DNA of 64,000 nucleotides from Cedecea neteri NBRC 105707 = ATCC 33855 (GCF_001571265.1 NZ_BCTL01000037.1:18675-82674), one strand, 5' to 3'. Shown: positions 28,821 to 38,640, counted from the stretch's first letter. The notes: generated from the letters alone by a model not told the origin. Made by a program: numbers and translations.

Positions 28821-28940
28821 AACGTTCTCCAGGTTCAGTCGGGTATCGCGATAGAGTGCCGGATTGCGCGCCGAAAGTACCGGGCTAATTTCGTTTTCGT
28901 TTGTTGCAGAATATGACTTGTTGGAAGGCGGTTCAGAGAC

Positions 28941-28963
28941 AAAAAAGAGCGGTTAAACGCTCC
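28941..28963 (-). terminator. Terminator of tsaD
   Basis: On the minus strand GGAGCG, loop TTTAAC, CGCTC followed by six T; 15 bp after the tsaD stop. It insulates the trpC-like gene from tsaD transcription. Confidence 0.8.
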
Positions 28964-28977
28964 TTTTAGTTTGCTTA

Positions 28978-29991
28978 TCAGGCGGCGGGTAACTCTGCCA
29001 GCGGCCAGCGCGGACGCACGCTAACGCTCAACTCACCGGAGGTGCCAGCTTTCAGGCGAATCATCCCGGCATAGGCGATCATGGCGCCGTTATCAGTGCA
29101 AAACTCTGGCCGGGCATAAAACACTTCGCCGCGGCGTTTGGCCATCATATCGGCCAGTTTCGCGCGCAGAGTGCGGTTGGCGCTCACGCCGCCGGCCATC
29201 ACCAGACGTTTAAAGCCGGTATGATCGAGCGCGCGCTTGCATTTAATGGCCAGCGTATCCACCACCGCATCTTCAAAGGCGCGGGCGATATCAGCCCGGG
29301 TCCGATCGTCAGCGTCGTTATCACGAATGGTGTTTGCGGCGAAGGTTTTCAGGCCAGAGAAACTGAAATCCATGCCAGGACGATCGGTCATCGGACGTGG
29401 GAAGGTAAACCGCCCCGGCGTGCCCTGAGCCGCCATTTTAGAAAGCAGCGGCCCGCCAGGGTAATCAAGCCCCAACAGCTTAGCGGTTTTATCAAATGCT
29501 TCACCGGCCGCATCGTCGATAGACTCGCCCAGCAGTTCATATTGACCAATGCCGGTCACGCTGATGAGCTGGGTATGGCCGCCGGAAACCAGCAGCGCGA
29601 CAAACGGGAATTCTGGCGGATTGTCTTCGAGCATCGGGGCCAGAAGGTGACCTTCCATATGGTGTACCGGCACGGCAGGCACATCCCAGGCAAACGCCAG
29701 TGAGCGGCCAATCGTTGCCCCAACCAGCAGCGCGCCCACCAGTCCGGGTCCAGCGGTATAAGCTACGCCGTCGATATCTTTGGCGGTTAAACCGGCTTCT
29801 TTCAGCGCGGCCTGGATAAGCGGCACGGTCTTGCGAACGTGATCGCGGGAGGCCAGCTCCGGCACCACACCGCCATAGTCAGCGTGCAGTTTCACCTGAC
29901 TATACAATTGGTTGGCTAATAACCCTTTCTCATCGTCATAAATGGCGATGCCGGTTTCATCACAGGATGTTTCGATTCCCAGTACACGCAT
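28978..29991 (-). CDS. tsaD: tRNA t6A37 threonylcarbamoyltransferase subunit TsaD
   Basis: Catalytic subunit that transfers the threonylcarbamoyl group to A37 of ANN-decoding tRNAs, with TsaB and TsaE. ASKHA fold, 337 residues as in E. coli. Metal ligands H111 and H115 lie in [16 protein letters not shown] opens the ATP site and [12 protein letters not shown] closes it. Divergent from rpsU, the conserved arrangement. Confidence 0.97.
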   Translation of the reverse strand: MRVLGIETSCDETGIAIYDDEKGLLANQLYSQVKLHADYGGVVPELASRDHVRKTVPLIQAALKEAGLTAKDIDGVAYTAGPGLVGALLVGATIGRSLAFAWDVPAVPVHHMEGHLLAPMLEDNPPEFPFVALLVSGGHTQLISVTGIGQYELLGESIDDAAGEAFDKTAKLLGLDYPGGPLLSKMAAQGTPGRFTFPRPMTDRPGMDFSFSGLKTFAANTIRDNDADDRTRADIARAFEDAVVDTLAIKCKRALDHTGFKRLVMAGGVSANRTLRAKLADMMAKRRGEVFYARPEFCTDNGAMIAYAGMIRLKAGTSGELSVSVRPRWPLAELPAA

Positions 29992-30081
29992 GGCTTGTTT
30001 TACCTCTTTGGCCCGGCGCGAAGTTTAATCCCGGTGGCTTCCTTTGTAAAACTTTGCTGCCCCTGGAGGGGCCGAATGGTG

Positions 30082-30087
30082 TATAAT
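30082..30087 (+). promoter_or_regulatory. -10 box of the rpsU-dnaG-rpoD operon
   Basis: A perfect TATAAT lies 154 bp before rpsU, between tsaD and rpsU. The -35 region is poor (no TTGACA at 16-18 bp), as is often so for this operon. A second promoter cannot be excluded. Confidence 0.6.
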
Positions 30088-30186
30088 CTGCGGCCCTGGA
30101 AGATACCGGCCCTAAAAGCCAGGTTTCTGGTCGTTCGGTGCTTTACAAAGCAGCAAGAGTTGCAGTAAAATTCCGCACCATTTTGA

Positions 30187-30456
<270 letters not shown>

Positions 30457-30501
30457 TCTTCTGAGGATTCACTCCTCAACTTCAGACTGAGTAGTAGTTA
30501 T

Positions 30502-30535
30502 AAGGCCGTGCTTCCGAAAGGAATGCGCGGCTTAT
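30502..30535 (+). terminator. Internal attenuator T1 between rpsU and dnaG
   Basis: AAGGCCGTGC / GCGCGGCTT with an inner TTCC-GGAA stem, followed by ATTCTCG. The same hairpin is found at this place in E. coli, where it lowers dnaG expression relative to rpsU. Confidence 0.7.
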
Positions 30536-30609
30536 TCTCGTTTATAAACTGACATATCCCTGAGCTTTTAGGCCACCGCCTGAGAGATGACGGATATAGC
30601 ATGGGGCCT

Positions 30610-32355
30610 ATGGCTGGACGAATCCCGCGTGTTTTTATCAATGACCTGATCGCTCGCACCGACATCGTCGACCTGATCGATGCTCGCGTGAAGCTGAAAA
30701 AGCAGGGCAAGAACTACCACGCATGCTGTCCATTCCATAACGAGAAAACCCCCTCTTTCACCGTGAACGGTGATAAACAGTTTTACCACTGCTTTGGCTG
30801 TGGCGCACACGGTAACGCCCTCGACTTCCTGATGAACTACGACAAGCTCGAGTTTGTCGAAAGCGTTGAAGAGCTGGCGACCATGCACAACCTTGAAGTG
30901 CCGTACGAAGCTGGCAACGGCCCAAGCCAGATCGAACGACACCAGCGCCAAAGCCTGTATCAACTGATGGACGGCCTGAACGCCTTCTATCAGCAGTCCC
31001 TGAAGCAGCCCGCTGCAGAGCCGGCGCGCCAGTACCTGGGCAAGCGCGGCCTGAGCGATGAGGTCATTAGCCATTTCGCTATCGGTTATGCGCCGCCAGG
31101 CTGGGATAATGCGCTTAAACGTTTTGGCGGCAACAGCGAAAACCGCCAGGCGCTGACGGATGCGGGCATGCTGGTCACCAACGACCAGGGCCGCAGTTAT
31201 GACCGCTTCCGCGAGCGGGTGATGTTCCCGATTCGCGATAAACGCGGCCGGGTCATCGGGTTTGGTGGACGCGTGCTGGGCGATGCCCTGCCGAAATACC
31301 TGAACTCCCCGGAAACCGACATTTTTCACAAGGGCCGCCAGCTGTATGGCCTGTATGAAGCCCAGCAGAGCCAGCCGGAACCGGCACGCCTTCTGGTAGT
31401 CGAAGGGTATATGGATGTGGTGGCGCTGGCGCAATACGGCATTTCCTACGCCGTCGCTTCCCTCGGCACCTCCACAACCGCCGATCACATTCAGTTGCTG
31501 TTCCGGGTAACGGACAACGTCGTTTGCTGTTATGACGGCGATCGCGCAGGGCGAGACGCGGCATGGCGAGCGCTGGAAACTGCGCTACCTTATATGACGG
31601 ACGGTCGTCAGCTGCGGTTTATGTTCCTGCCCGACGGCGAAGACCCGGATACGCTGGTGCGTAAAGAAGGAAAGGACGCGTTTGAAGCGCGGATGGAGCA
31701 GGCTCAGCCGCTCTCCACCTTCCTGTTTAACAGCCTGCTGCTGCAGGTTGATTTGAGTTCGCCAGACGGAAGAGCGCGGCTAAGCACGCTGGCTCTGCCG
31801 CTGATTAGCCAGGTACCCGGCGAAACGCTGCGTATCTATCTGCGCCAGGAGCTGGGTAATAAACTCGGCATTCTGGACGACAGCCAGCTTGAAAAGCTGA
31901 TGCCTAAACAGGCCGAAGGTGCTACACCTCGCCCGGCACCTCAGCTAAAACGCACAACCATGCGTATACTGATAGGGTTATTGGTACAGAATCCGGAACT
32001 GGCTCCGCTGGTCCCGCCACTAAGCGGGCTGGATGCCGCAAAGCTGCCGGGTTTAACGCTGTTTAGCAGCCTGGTGGACGCCTGCCTGGCGCATCCAGGC
32101 CTGACTACCGGGCAGCTACTGGAACAATATCGTGGCACAAATGAGGCCTCGACCCTTGAAAAACTCTCGGCGTGGGACGATATAGCAGATAAGGACATTG
32201 CTGAAAAAACGTTCACCGACTCGCTGGACCATCTTTTCGAGTCAGCGCTGGAGCTAAGGTTTGAAGAATTAATGGCACGTTCCAGAACGACCGGGCTTAC
32301 CCCGGCGGAGCGTGAAGAAGTTCGCGTGATCACGCACTCGCGCGCCAAAAAATAG
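30610..32355 (+). CDS. dnaG: DNA primase
   Basis: Makes RNA primers for replication at the fork together with DnaB. 581 residues as in E. coli: zinc-binding domain with C40, H43, C61 and C64 (CCPFH ... HCFGCG), RNA polymerase core with the TOPRIM motifs VVEGYMDV and YDGDRAG, and a C-terminal helicase-interaction domain. ATG at 30610 gives MAGRIPRVFINDL; a frame extension from 30601 is not needed. Poor upstream ribosome-binding site fits its known low expression. Confidence 0.98.
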   Translation: MAGRIPRVFINDLIARTDIVDLIDARVKLKKQGKNYHACCPFHNEKTPSFTVNGDKQFYHCFGCGAHGNALDFLMNYDKLEFVESVEELATMHNLEVPYEAGNGPSQIERHQRQSLYQLMDGLNAFYQQSLKQPAAEPARQYLGKRGLSDEVISHFAIGYAPPGWDNALKRFGGNSENRQALTDAGMLVTNDQGRSYDRFRERVMFPIRDKRGRVIGFGGRVLGDALPKYLNSPETDIFHKGRQLYGLYEAQQSQPEPARLLVVEGYMDVVALAQYGISYAVASLGTSTTADHIQLLFRVTDNVVCCYDGDRAGRDAAWRALETALPYMTDGRQLRFMFLPDGEDPDTLVRKEGKDAFEARMEQAQPLSTFLFNSLLLQVDLSSPDGRARLSTLALPLISQVPGETLRIYLRQELGNKLGILDDSQLEKLMPKQAEGATPRPAPQLKRTTMRILIGLLVQNPELAPLVPPLSGLDAAKLPGLTLFSSLVDACLAHPGLTTGQLLEQYRGTNEASTLEKLSAWDDIADKDIAEKTFTDSLDHLFESALELRFEELMARSRTTGLTPAEREEVRVITHSRAKK

Positions 32356-32505
32356 ATTCGCGGCTTAACTGCCGAACATTGATCGGGTCACCCCCGAACG
32401 CCGCACGGACGGGCTGCGGCATAAAAATAAATCAGCCCTCGTACGTTATTGTTGGCGGCAACGCCTACCGACACAACCCTAATACTGAAGTGTGGATACC
32501 GTCTT

Positions 32506-34350
32506 ATGGAGCAAAACCCGCAGTCACAGCTCAAGCTTCTTGTCCAACGTGGTAAGGAGCAAGGCTATCTGACCTATGCCGAGGTCAATGACCATCTGCC
32601 GGAAGATATCGTCGACTCCGATCAGATCGAAGACATCATCCAAATGATCAACGACATGGGCATTCAGGTGATGGAAGAAGCCCCTGATGCCGATGATCTT
32701 TTGCTTGCTGAAAACTCTAACAGCACCGATGAAGACGCGGAAGAAGCGGCTGCCCAGGTGTTGTCCAGCGTGGAGTCCGAAATTGGGCGTACCACCGACC
32801 CCGTGCGTATGTACATGCGTGAAATGGGGACCGTTGAACTGTTAACCCGTGAGGGTGAGATCGATATCGCGAAGCGTATCGAAGACGGTATCAACCAGGT
32901 ACAGTGCTCGGTTGCCGAGTACCCGGAAGCGATCACCTATCTGCTGGAGCAGTACGATCGCGTCGAAGCTGAAGAAGCACGCCTGTCCGACCTTATCACT
33001 GGCTTTGTTGACCCGAACGCGGAAGAAGATCTTGCGCCAACCGCAACCCACGTCGGCTCCGAACTCTCTCAGGAAGAGATGGACGATGATGAGGACGAAG
33101 ACGAAGAGTCTGACGACGACAGCTCCGACGATGACAACAGCATCGACCCGGAACTGGCGCGCGAAAAATTTGGTGAGTTGCGTAAGCAGTATGAACTGAC
33201 TCGCGACACCATCAAGGCGAAGGGCCGCAGCCACGCTGACGCCGCCGCAGAGATCCTGCAGCTGTCTGAAGTGTTCAAACAGTTCCGCCTGGTGCCGAAG
33301 CAGTTCGACTACCTGGTCAACAGCATGCGCGTCATGATGGACCGCGTTCGTACCCAAGAACGTATCATTATGAAGCTGTGCGTTGAGCAGTGCAAAATGC
33401 CGAAGAAAAACTTCATCACGCTGTTTACCGGCAACGAAACCAGCGAAACCTGGTTCAACGCGGCCATTGCGATGAACAAGCCGTGGTCTGAGAAGCTGCA
33501 CGAAGTCTCCGAAGACGTTCACCGCAGCCTGCAGAAACTGCAGCAGATCGAAGAAGAAACCGGCCTGACCATCGAGCAGGTAAAAGACATCAACCGTCGC
33601 ATGTCCATTGGTGAAGCGAAAGCGCGCCGTGCGAAGAAAGAGATGGTTGAAGCGAACTTACGTCTGGTTATTTCTATCGCCAAGAAATACACCAACCGTG
33701 GTCTGCAGTTCCTCGACCTGATTCAGGAAGGTAACATCGGCCTGATGAAAGCCGTTGATAAGTTTGAATACCGCCGCGGCTATAAGTTCTCGACTTATGC
33801 AACCTGGTGGATCCGTCAGGCTATCACCCGCTCCATCGCCGACCAGGCGCGTACCATCCGTATTCCGGTGCATATGATTGAGACCATCAACAAACTCAAC
33901 CGTATTTCGCGCCAGATGCTGCAGGAGATGGGCCGTGAGCCAACGCCGGAAGAGTTAGCCGAGCGTATGCTGATGCCGGAAGACAAAATCCGTAAAGTGC
34001 TGAAAATTGCCAAAGAGCCTATCTCCATGGAAACGCCAATCGGCGACGATGAAGATTCGCATCTGGGTGACTTCATTGAGGATACCACCCTCGAGCTGCC
34101 GCTGGATTCTGCCACCTCCGAAAGCCTGCGTTCTGCAACGCACGACGTTCTGGCTGGCCTGACAGCGCGTGAAGCGAAAGTCCTGCGTATGCGCTTCGGT
34201 ATCGACATGAATACCGACCACACGCTGGAAGAAGTGGGTAAACAGTTCGACGTTACCCGCGAACGTATCCGTCAGATCGAAGCGAAGGCGCTGCGTAAAC
34301 TGCGCCACCCAAGCCGTTCTGAAGTCCTGCGTAGCTTCCTGGACGATTAA
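32506..34350 (+). CDS. rpoD: RNA polymerase primary sigma factor 70
   Basis: Housekeeping sigma factor, 614 residues. Region 1.1 at the N-terminus, region 1.2 with [11 protein letters not shown], the highly acidic non-conserved stretch (about 188-207, runs of Asp and Glu), region 2.4 with [10 protein letters not shown], region 3 and region 4.2 with [17 protein letters not shown] at 32506 gives [10 protein letters not shown]. Last gene of the rpsU-dnaG-rpoD operon, followed by a terminator. Confidence 0.99.
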   Translation: MEQNPQSQLKLLVQRGKEQGYLTYAEVNDHLPEDIVDSDQIEDIIQMINDMGIQVMEEAPDADDLLLAENSNSTDEDAEEAAAQVLSSVESEIGRTTDPVRMYMREMGTVELLTREGEIDIAKRIEDGINQVQCSVAEYPEAITYLLEQYDRVEAEEARLSDLITGFVDPNAEEDLAPTATHVGSELSQEEMDDDEDEDEESDDDSSDDDNSIDPELAREKFGELRKQYELTRDTIKAKGRSHADAAAEILQLSEVFKQFRLVPKQFDYLVNSMRVMMDRVRTQERIIMKLCVEQCKMPKKNFITLFTGNETSETWFNAAIAMNKPWSEKLHEVSEDVHRSLQKLQQIEEETGLTIEQVKDINRRMSIGEAKARRAKKEMVEANLRLVISIAKKYTNRGLQFLDLIQEGNIGLMKAVDKFEYRRGYKFSTYATWWIRQAITRSIADQARTIRIPVHMIETINKLNRISRQMLQEMGREPTPEELAERMLMPEDKIRKVLKIAKEPISMETPIGDDEDSHLGDFIEDTTLELPLDSATSESLRSATHDVLAGLTAREAKVLRMRFGIDMNTDHTLEEVGKQFDVTRERIRQIEAKALRKLRHPSRSEVLRSFLDD

Positions 34351-34365
34351 TCGTTCAGAAAACTG

Positions 34366-34393
34366 AAAAGCTCCCGCCTGGGAGCTTTTTTTT
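34366..34393 (+). terminator. Terminator of rpoD
   Basis: AAAAGCTCCC, loop GCCT, GGGAGC followed by eight T, 16 bp after the stop. Confidence 0.95.
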
Positions 34394-34461
34394 GCCCTGA
34401 ATTTGCTGTTTCTCCTCGATTCCACTCATTTCCCTCTCCCTCTGGGGGCCTCTTTCAATTC

Positions 34462-34495
34462 CCCCTCTCCTTCTGGGAGAGGGCCGGGGTGAGGG
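34462..34495. repeat. REP-like palindromic element
   Basis: CCCTCTCC and GGAGAGGG with GCCGGGGTGAGGG after it, in the gap between rpoD and mug. This kind of CCCTCTCC...GGAGAGGGCCGGGGTGAGG palindrome is a common dispersed extragenic repeat in enterobacteria. A second, partial CCCTCTGGGGG motif lies just before it at 34435-34448. Confidence 0.7.
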
Positions 34496-34513
34496 AAAAC
34501 GGCAACACCTTAC

Positions 34514-35020
34514 CTACCGCCCACGCGCCGCCAGCGACTCATTCAGCTCCTTATAAGCTTCCACCAGATTATCCACCGTTATGCGGCTCAAGCCGCTCGG
34601 ATTAGGCAAAATCCACACCTCGGTATCACCGAGGGTAACCTCCTGCCTGCCCCATTTCGCACCACGCTGCCTGAAAGCCTGCTCAAACGCCTGCTTGCCC
34701 AGAATAGCCAGCGCTCCCGGCTGGTACTCTTGCATCTTAGTAATCAGCTCTCGGCCACCGGCACGCAGCTCCTGCAGCGCCACTTCACTTGCCTGAACCG
34801 TTGGCCGCTCAACCAATTTCGTCACGCCGCAGCCGTAGGAAAGCAACAGCTGCGCCTCCTCAGGCTTAAGCTGTCGGTCGGTAAAACCCGCCAGGTGAAG
34901 AACCTTCCAGAAGCGATTAGCAGGATGAGCAAAAGGCAGCCCAAGATGAGCGGATGATTTACCCGGATTAATGCCGCAGAACACGACCCGAAGGTTCGGC
35001 TGAAGGATATCGCTGACCAT
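34514..35020 (-). CDS. mug: G/U mismatch-specific DNA glycosylase Mug
   Basis: Removes uracil and ethenocytosine from mismatched DNA. The 168-residue product keeps the active-site motif GINPG with N18 and the DNA-wedge motif LPNPSGLSR near 141-149. ATG at 35020 gives the E. coli-like N-terminus MVSDIL; an ATG at 35032 would add four residues. Position between rpoD and tRNA ileX matches E. coli. Confidence 0.95.
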   Translation of the reverse strand: MVSDILQPNLRVVFCGINPGKSSAHLGLPFAHPANRFWKVLHLAGFTDRQLKPEEAQLLLSYGCGVTKLVERPTVQASEVALQELRAGGRELITKMQEYQPGALAILGKQAFEQAFRQRGAKWGRQEVTLGDTEVWILPNPSGLSRITVDNLVEAYKELNESLAARGR

Positions 35021-35146
35021 TACATTTCCCATCTGAATGAATCGAGTGGAAAGTATAAGGGATTGATTCGCAATTGTTTATAAAATAAGCACATGCCATT
35101 TAAGCGCTGGATTGCCATCGACAGTTACATTATAATTCAGCGCCAT

Positions 35147-35222
35147 GGCCCCTTAGCTCAGTGGTTAGAGCAGGCGACTCATAATCGCTTGGTCGCTGGT
35201 TCAAGTCCAGCAGGGGCCACCA
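35147..35222 (+). tRNA. ileX: tRNA-Ile2 (CAU anticodon, lysidine type)
   Basis: A 76-nt tRNA with encoded CCA; the anticodon loop is CTCATAA. The sequence equals the E. coli ileX minor isoleucine tRNA, whose C34 is changed to lysidine by TilS so it reads AUA; it is not a methionine tRNA. It lies next to mug as in E. coli. Its 3' end borders the accessory segment to the right, a typical integration site. Confidence 0.97.
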
Positions 35223-35248
35223 AATTTTAGCTTTAAAATCATATGATT

Positions 35249-35276
35249 AAGCCACTTTCTAGCAAAGTGGCTTTTT
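35249..35276 (+). terminator. Terminator of ileX
   Basis: AAGCCACTTT, loop CTAGC, AAAGTGGCTTTTT; 26 bp after the tRNA. Confidence 0.9.
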
Positions 35277-35336
35277 CATTTCTGCGGTTAGTGTCCCCTT
35301 TTCATCTCCCCAAGATCCCCTGTAAGCACACCCGTT

Positions 35337-35902
35337 TCAGTTCCACACACTTTTTGAGAGTTCCGGTTTTTCAGCCATCAGTCGGTACTCTTCCGGCGTC
35401 ATGTTATTCAGGGATTCATGAGGCCGTTCGCTGTTATATTCAACCAGCCAACACCCGGTGATTTCCCGTGCTTCATTCAGTGTCCTGAACAGGTAAAAAT
35501 CCAGGATTTCTGTCCGGTACGTCCGGTTGAACCGCTCGATAAAGGCATTCTGTGTTGGCTTACTCGGCTTGATAAATTCCAGGTCCACACCATGGGTTTC
35601 CGCAGGCAGTAAATTCGGTCAACACGCTCATGATTCCAGGCGTTATTCTGCCTGCGCAGCAGCTGGAACAGCTTCTTAAAATCGTATCGCGGATAGCGTT
35701 CTGCCAGTTCAGTCAACGACAGGATCACCGGTTCGTCACGCCGGGTATCGGGCTGATAAAAATATACCGTCCTTCTCAGCGATAATGTCCTGCAGGCCTG
35801 ACGGATGCTCATGGCAAATTGCGCCGTCAGATAGCTGACGAGTTCACGCTTTATCGCTGGTTTTAAAGCTTTTTTTCGATAACGTCTTTCAGGGCCCGGC
35901 AT
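35337..35902 (-). pseudogene. IS3-family transposase OrfB remnant
   Basis: Two in-frame pieces: 35902 down to about 35600 carries the N-terminal half (RRYRKKALKPAIKRELVSYL ... NAWNHERVDRIYCL) and 35588-35337 carries the C-terminal end (LEFIKPSKPTQNAFIERFNR ... SVWN). The join is out of frame and the part between, which should hold the first two Asp residues of the DDE catalytic triad, is missing; only the Glu region is left. The enzyme cannot be active. Confidence 0.88.
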
Positions 35903-36129
35903 TCAAGACTGAGATCGGCAAACATCTGTTTGAGACGACGATTTTCATCCTCAAGATCTTTCATCTTTTTGATATCAGAGGCTTCCATACCGCCGTACTT
36001 TGCTTTCCAGTTGTAATACGAGGCCTCCGATATTCCCGCTTCGCAGCAGACATCTTTGACGGTGCGTCCAGTTTCAACAGACTTCAGAACGGTGATGATC
36101 TGGTGCTCGGTGAATCGGGCTTTGCGCAT
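35863..36129 (-). CDS. IS3-family transposase subunit OrfA
   Basis: An 88-residue DNA-binding protein starting MRKARFTEHQII at 36129, with a helix-turn-helix (about 8-50, GISEASYYNWKAKYGG) and a leucine-zipper-like helix (about 57-85). It overlaps orfB by about 40 bp in another frame, where IS3 elements use a -1 programmed frameshift (AAAAAAG is present at 35868-35874 on the minus strand) to make the fusion transposase. OrfA alone may still bind ends of related elements. Confidence 0.88.
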   Translation of the reverse strand: MRKARFTEHQIITVLKSVETGRTVKDVCCEAGISEASYYNWKAKYGGMEASDIKKMKDLEDENRRLKQMFADLSLECRALKDVIEKKL

Positions 36130-36208
36130 GACGATCTCCTCAGGGGGCATAAACAGTATGTAGGAAGATCTCTAAAAGTGAATGGTGCGTTTTGCAGGGG
36201 TGCTTACA

Positions 36209-36583
36209 AAACCACGGGTATTTTTGCTGACACGTAAAAAGTGGGGGAATAAAGAAAACACTTTCAATGCAAATGGTTTGCATTTGCATTTAAGTGCATT
36301 CATCGTTATACATTAGCTGTCGGTTGTGTTTGAGTCGGCCATGAGGGGAGTTGGTGATTTTCAGGTCATAAATAAAGATCTGTTATCCTGTGTAATTAAG
36401 GGGATAAGTAAGCAATGACAGCCAGAATCTAACGACCAGAAACATCATTGGGAACAGCGTCAATTGTGCATTTCACTGCTGAATTGCCTGATTGAGCACT
36501 GGAATATTAAAAAATGAGCGGCTTTATGTCTTTTGGTATTTTTCCCCGAAAGGTTTAAGGAATAAATCACCGTTAAAGGTAAA
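36209..36583. other. AT-rich non-coding gap with a 9-bp palindrome
   Basis: 375 bp without a convincing gene between the IS remnant and the immunity gene. It is clearly more AT-rich than the core regions. The one structure seen is AATGCAAAT (36266-36274) / ATTTGCATT (36282-36290), a perfect inverted repeat with a 7-nt loop. No LexA box of the usual colicin type was recognised. Confidence 0.5.
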
Positions 36584-37114
36584 ATGGAAAACCATATGAA
36601 AATTAATAACAATAACGCGATAGCAAACAAAATACTTTACTGGTTCCTTTTTTTAGGGCTCCTGCCATTAGGTTTTATTTTTATTATATATTCACAGAAT
36701 CCTGACTCACCTCTGCTTTATCATTTCGCAGAAATGGCTGGTAGTTTTCCGGCATTCATATCGTCAAGTAATCCAGTAATGTCTAAAGTTATGGATTTAT
36801 ACTGCAAAACATCACCCTTACTGGCAGCCTTGCTTTTTACCACATTAATAAAATACAAAAGAGATATAAAGGTGTCGAACAAAAGAAACACTATAAAATC
36901 GGCTCTCGGTTCAATGCTACTCAGCGTAGTTATTTTATATGTTATTCTGTTTGATAATTTTGAATTAACAACAATGGGCCGACCTATAAGGAACATGGCA
37001 AGTAGTGACTTTTCGTTGTTAATCATTTATGTTTGCCTGTATTTCTTGATTTTTATGTTGACCTATGCATTGTTACTGGCACCATTGATTATCAGAAAGG
37101 CAATGACAAAATAA
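36584..37114 (+). CDS. Colicin A-type immunity protein
   Basis: Inner-membrane protein of 176 residues with four membrane helices (about 18-38, 80-94, 108-124 and 143-168) that would protect against a pore-forming colicin. It resembles the colicin A immunity protein Cai: MSKVMDLYCKTSPLLA near 68-83 and FELTTMGRPIRNMASSD near 126-142 match its conserved segments. It is convergent with the colicin remnant to the right, the arrangement of cai and caa in colicin A plasmids. ATG at 36584 with AAAGGT upstream; ATG at 36596 is an alternative. AT-rich, foreign-looking codon use. Confidence 0.88.
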   Translation: MENHMKINNNNAIANKILYWFLFLGLLPLGFIFIIYSQNPDSPLLYHFAEMAGSFPAFISSSNPVMSKVMDLYCKTSPLLAALLFTTLIKYKRDIKVSNKRNTIKSALGSMLLSVVILYVILFDNFELTTMGRPIRNMASSDFSLLIIYVCLYFLIFMLTYALLLAPLIIRKAMTK

Positions 37115-37269
37115 GACTACAGACATTGCTCTTTGTGTCTGGTCAAACAAAAATCACCGCGTGGCAATGACTATAGATATTGATTCCCTATCTAGTCAAG
37201 TATGAAATGAAAGCTAACGGGTGGAATTAAATACCCGCCAGATATGCTGGCAAACATTTATTAAAAAAT

Positions 37270-38129
37270 TCAGCTGAATAATTTTTTGATTAGGTCATTC
37301 AACCTTCCCGCAGTTTCATCGTCAATCATTGCACCAACTGTAGCGGCTAAAACGATACCCATCAGCCCAACAACAGTAGCTGACACACCTGCAGACAGCA
37401 GGGGACCTGCCATAACTAAAGAGAACAGGGCAAGAGCAATACCTGACGCCATTCCTCCCAACACCCAGGACTCGACTTCAAGCATCAGCGGTTCCCAGTT
37501 TCCCGTTTCATACCCCTTAATGCTTTTCTCTCTCACCTTCTCAGCTTTCATTGCTATATCAGCCCCCTTAAATGCTTTGCTGATATTACCGAGTTTATTT
37601 GCCATATCGTTGGCATTCATGGCCTTCCATACATTGATTAATGCGTCCCTGTCTCCATTATTAATTTTTAAATTTGGATTATTCATCACTGCATTAAGTG
37701 ATGTCATTGCCTGTTCAAAACTCAGGGTTCTTTTCCCATGGAAGTTCCTGATGTCCTCTGAGATTTTTGTTGATATATTTTTATATTCTGAGCCAAAGTG
37801 CTCACTGACTTTACTACCCATATCGATAATAATTTCACTGGCTTTGGACAGAACCTCAAGTTCTTTTTTTTGCGTTCCTCGTTCCTTTTCTGAATTGCCA
37901 CCGTAATTATACCGTTGTTCATTTTTGAAAACTGTGCGAATCGTTGTACGTATATTCCTCTCGCTGCTTTCATATCATTGTTACGTAGTGCTTTTCTCAG
38001 TTCCTTGTAATCCTTGCCGTCCTTAATATATGGGCAATTTTTTTGACCACATCTGAGACAGATATCTGAATTAATCGCTTCTTTCACCGTACCGTATACT
38101 AAGTTATCAGTGCTGGGCCAGATAACCAT
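37270..38129 (-). pseudogene. Pore-forming colicin (A/N type), frameshifted and truncated
   Basis: The 37270-37821 part encodes a nearly complete colicin pore-forming domain: MGSKVSEHFG, INNGDRDALINVWKAM, NDMANKLGNISKAFK, EKVREKSIKGYETGNW, PLMLEVESWVLGG, then the hydrophobic hairpin (about 125-170 of this part) that spans the membrane. It is closest to colicins A and N. Upstream sequence in another frame (from 38129) leads into it; the two frames join at a run of eight A (37864-37871, minus strand), and one more A would give the continuous RNEERKKKELEVLSKASE. No receptor-binding or translocation domain and no ribosome-binding site precede it, so the gene is also cut at its 5' end. No lysis gene is seen. 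Confidence 0.85.
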
Positions 38130-38284
38130 GGTATCGCCACTGCCGGTATGTAGGGAGAGTGATACTGGAGATTTCTAATGTGTGATGAATTAACCGAAAA
38201 ACATGTTTAATTTATTAAAGCGATAGTTTCCGCTTTAAACATTCATGATATGAATGCCAAAGTATTTCATCGTATTTAAAAAAC

Positions 38285-38317
38285 AAAAAAGCCGACGATT
38301 GCGCGTCAGCTTTTTAT
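38285..38317. terminator. Terminator of the yoaC-like gene
   Basis: GCCGACG (38291-38297) and CGTCAGC (38304-38310), with A6 on the left and T5 on the right; serves the minus-strand gene and could stop plus-strand transcription as well. Confidence 0.75.
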
Positions 38318-38340
38318 TTTTCGGGATTGAAGGCGTTAAA

Positions 38341-38640
38341 TCACACCAGCGCCCGGAGTTCTTCCTTCATATAGGAAGAGAAATATTCAGGGTTTTTAAT
38401 GATTACGCGACCACCGGACTCAATTCTATTCGCCCAGTCGGCTACTTTTTTGGTGAAATCGGCGTTCCATCCCTCCTGAGCGCCTCGTGCCGTAACGTCA
38501 GCGGCAGTAGCCGGGACGCCCAGTTGCTTGAGATACCTAAACATTCCCTTCGCGGTGCTTTCATCCATAGGGTGCGGCACGGAGGCCGAGGTGTTCATAC
38601 CGCCAATGAAGTCTAATGCTTTATCAATCGCTGTTGTCAT
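38341..38640 (-). CDS. yoaC: DUF1889-family protein, YoaC-like
   Basis: Small soluble protein of 99 residues, function unknown. MTTAIDKALDFIGGMNTSA at the N-terminus and IIKNPEYFSSYMKEELRALV at the end fit E. coli YoaC (99 residues) as recalled. In E. coli yoaC lies in a different part of the chromosome, so it is out of its usual place here, next to the colicin segment. ATG at 38640; its own terminator follows. Confidence 0.65.
   Translation of the reverse strand: MTTAIDKALDFIGGMNTSASVPHPMDESTAKGMFRYLKQLGVPATAADVTARGAQEGWNADFTKKVADWANRIESGGRVIIKNPEYFSSYMKEELRALV

Larger units (their letters stand above)
35321..36208 (-). mobile_element. Internally deleted IS3-family insertion sequence
   Basis: An 888-bp element bounded by imperfect inverted ends beginning TGTAAGCAC (35321 onward, and the complement at 36200-36208), both followed by a C-run. 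It holds an intact orfA and an orfB with a large internal deletion. Complete IS3-family members of this type are near 1.2 kb, so roughly 0.3 kb is missing. The flanking bases (CCCC on the left, AAACC on the right) show no target duplication, so it probably moved or was rearranged after insertion. Confidence 0.85.

Noticed and set aside
28821..28940. Possible trp attenuator or TrpR operator before the extra trpC
   Set aside because: No Trp-codon-rich leader peptide and no CTAGTTAACTAG-like palindrome was found.
37286..37906. Plus-strand reading frame of 206 codons opposite the colicin domain
   Set aside because: Antisense to a clear pore-forming domain; rich in Ser, Ile and Pro without family resemblance.
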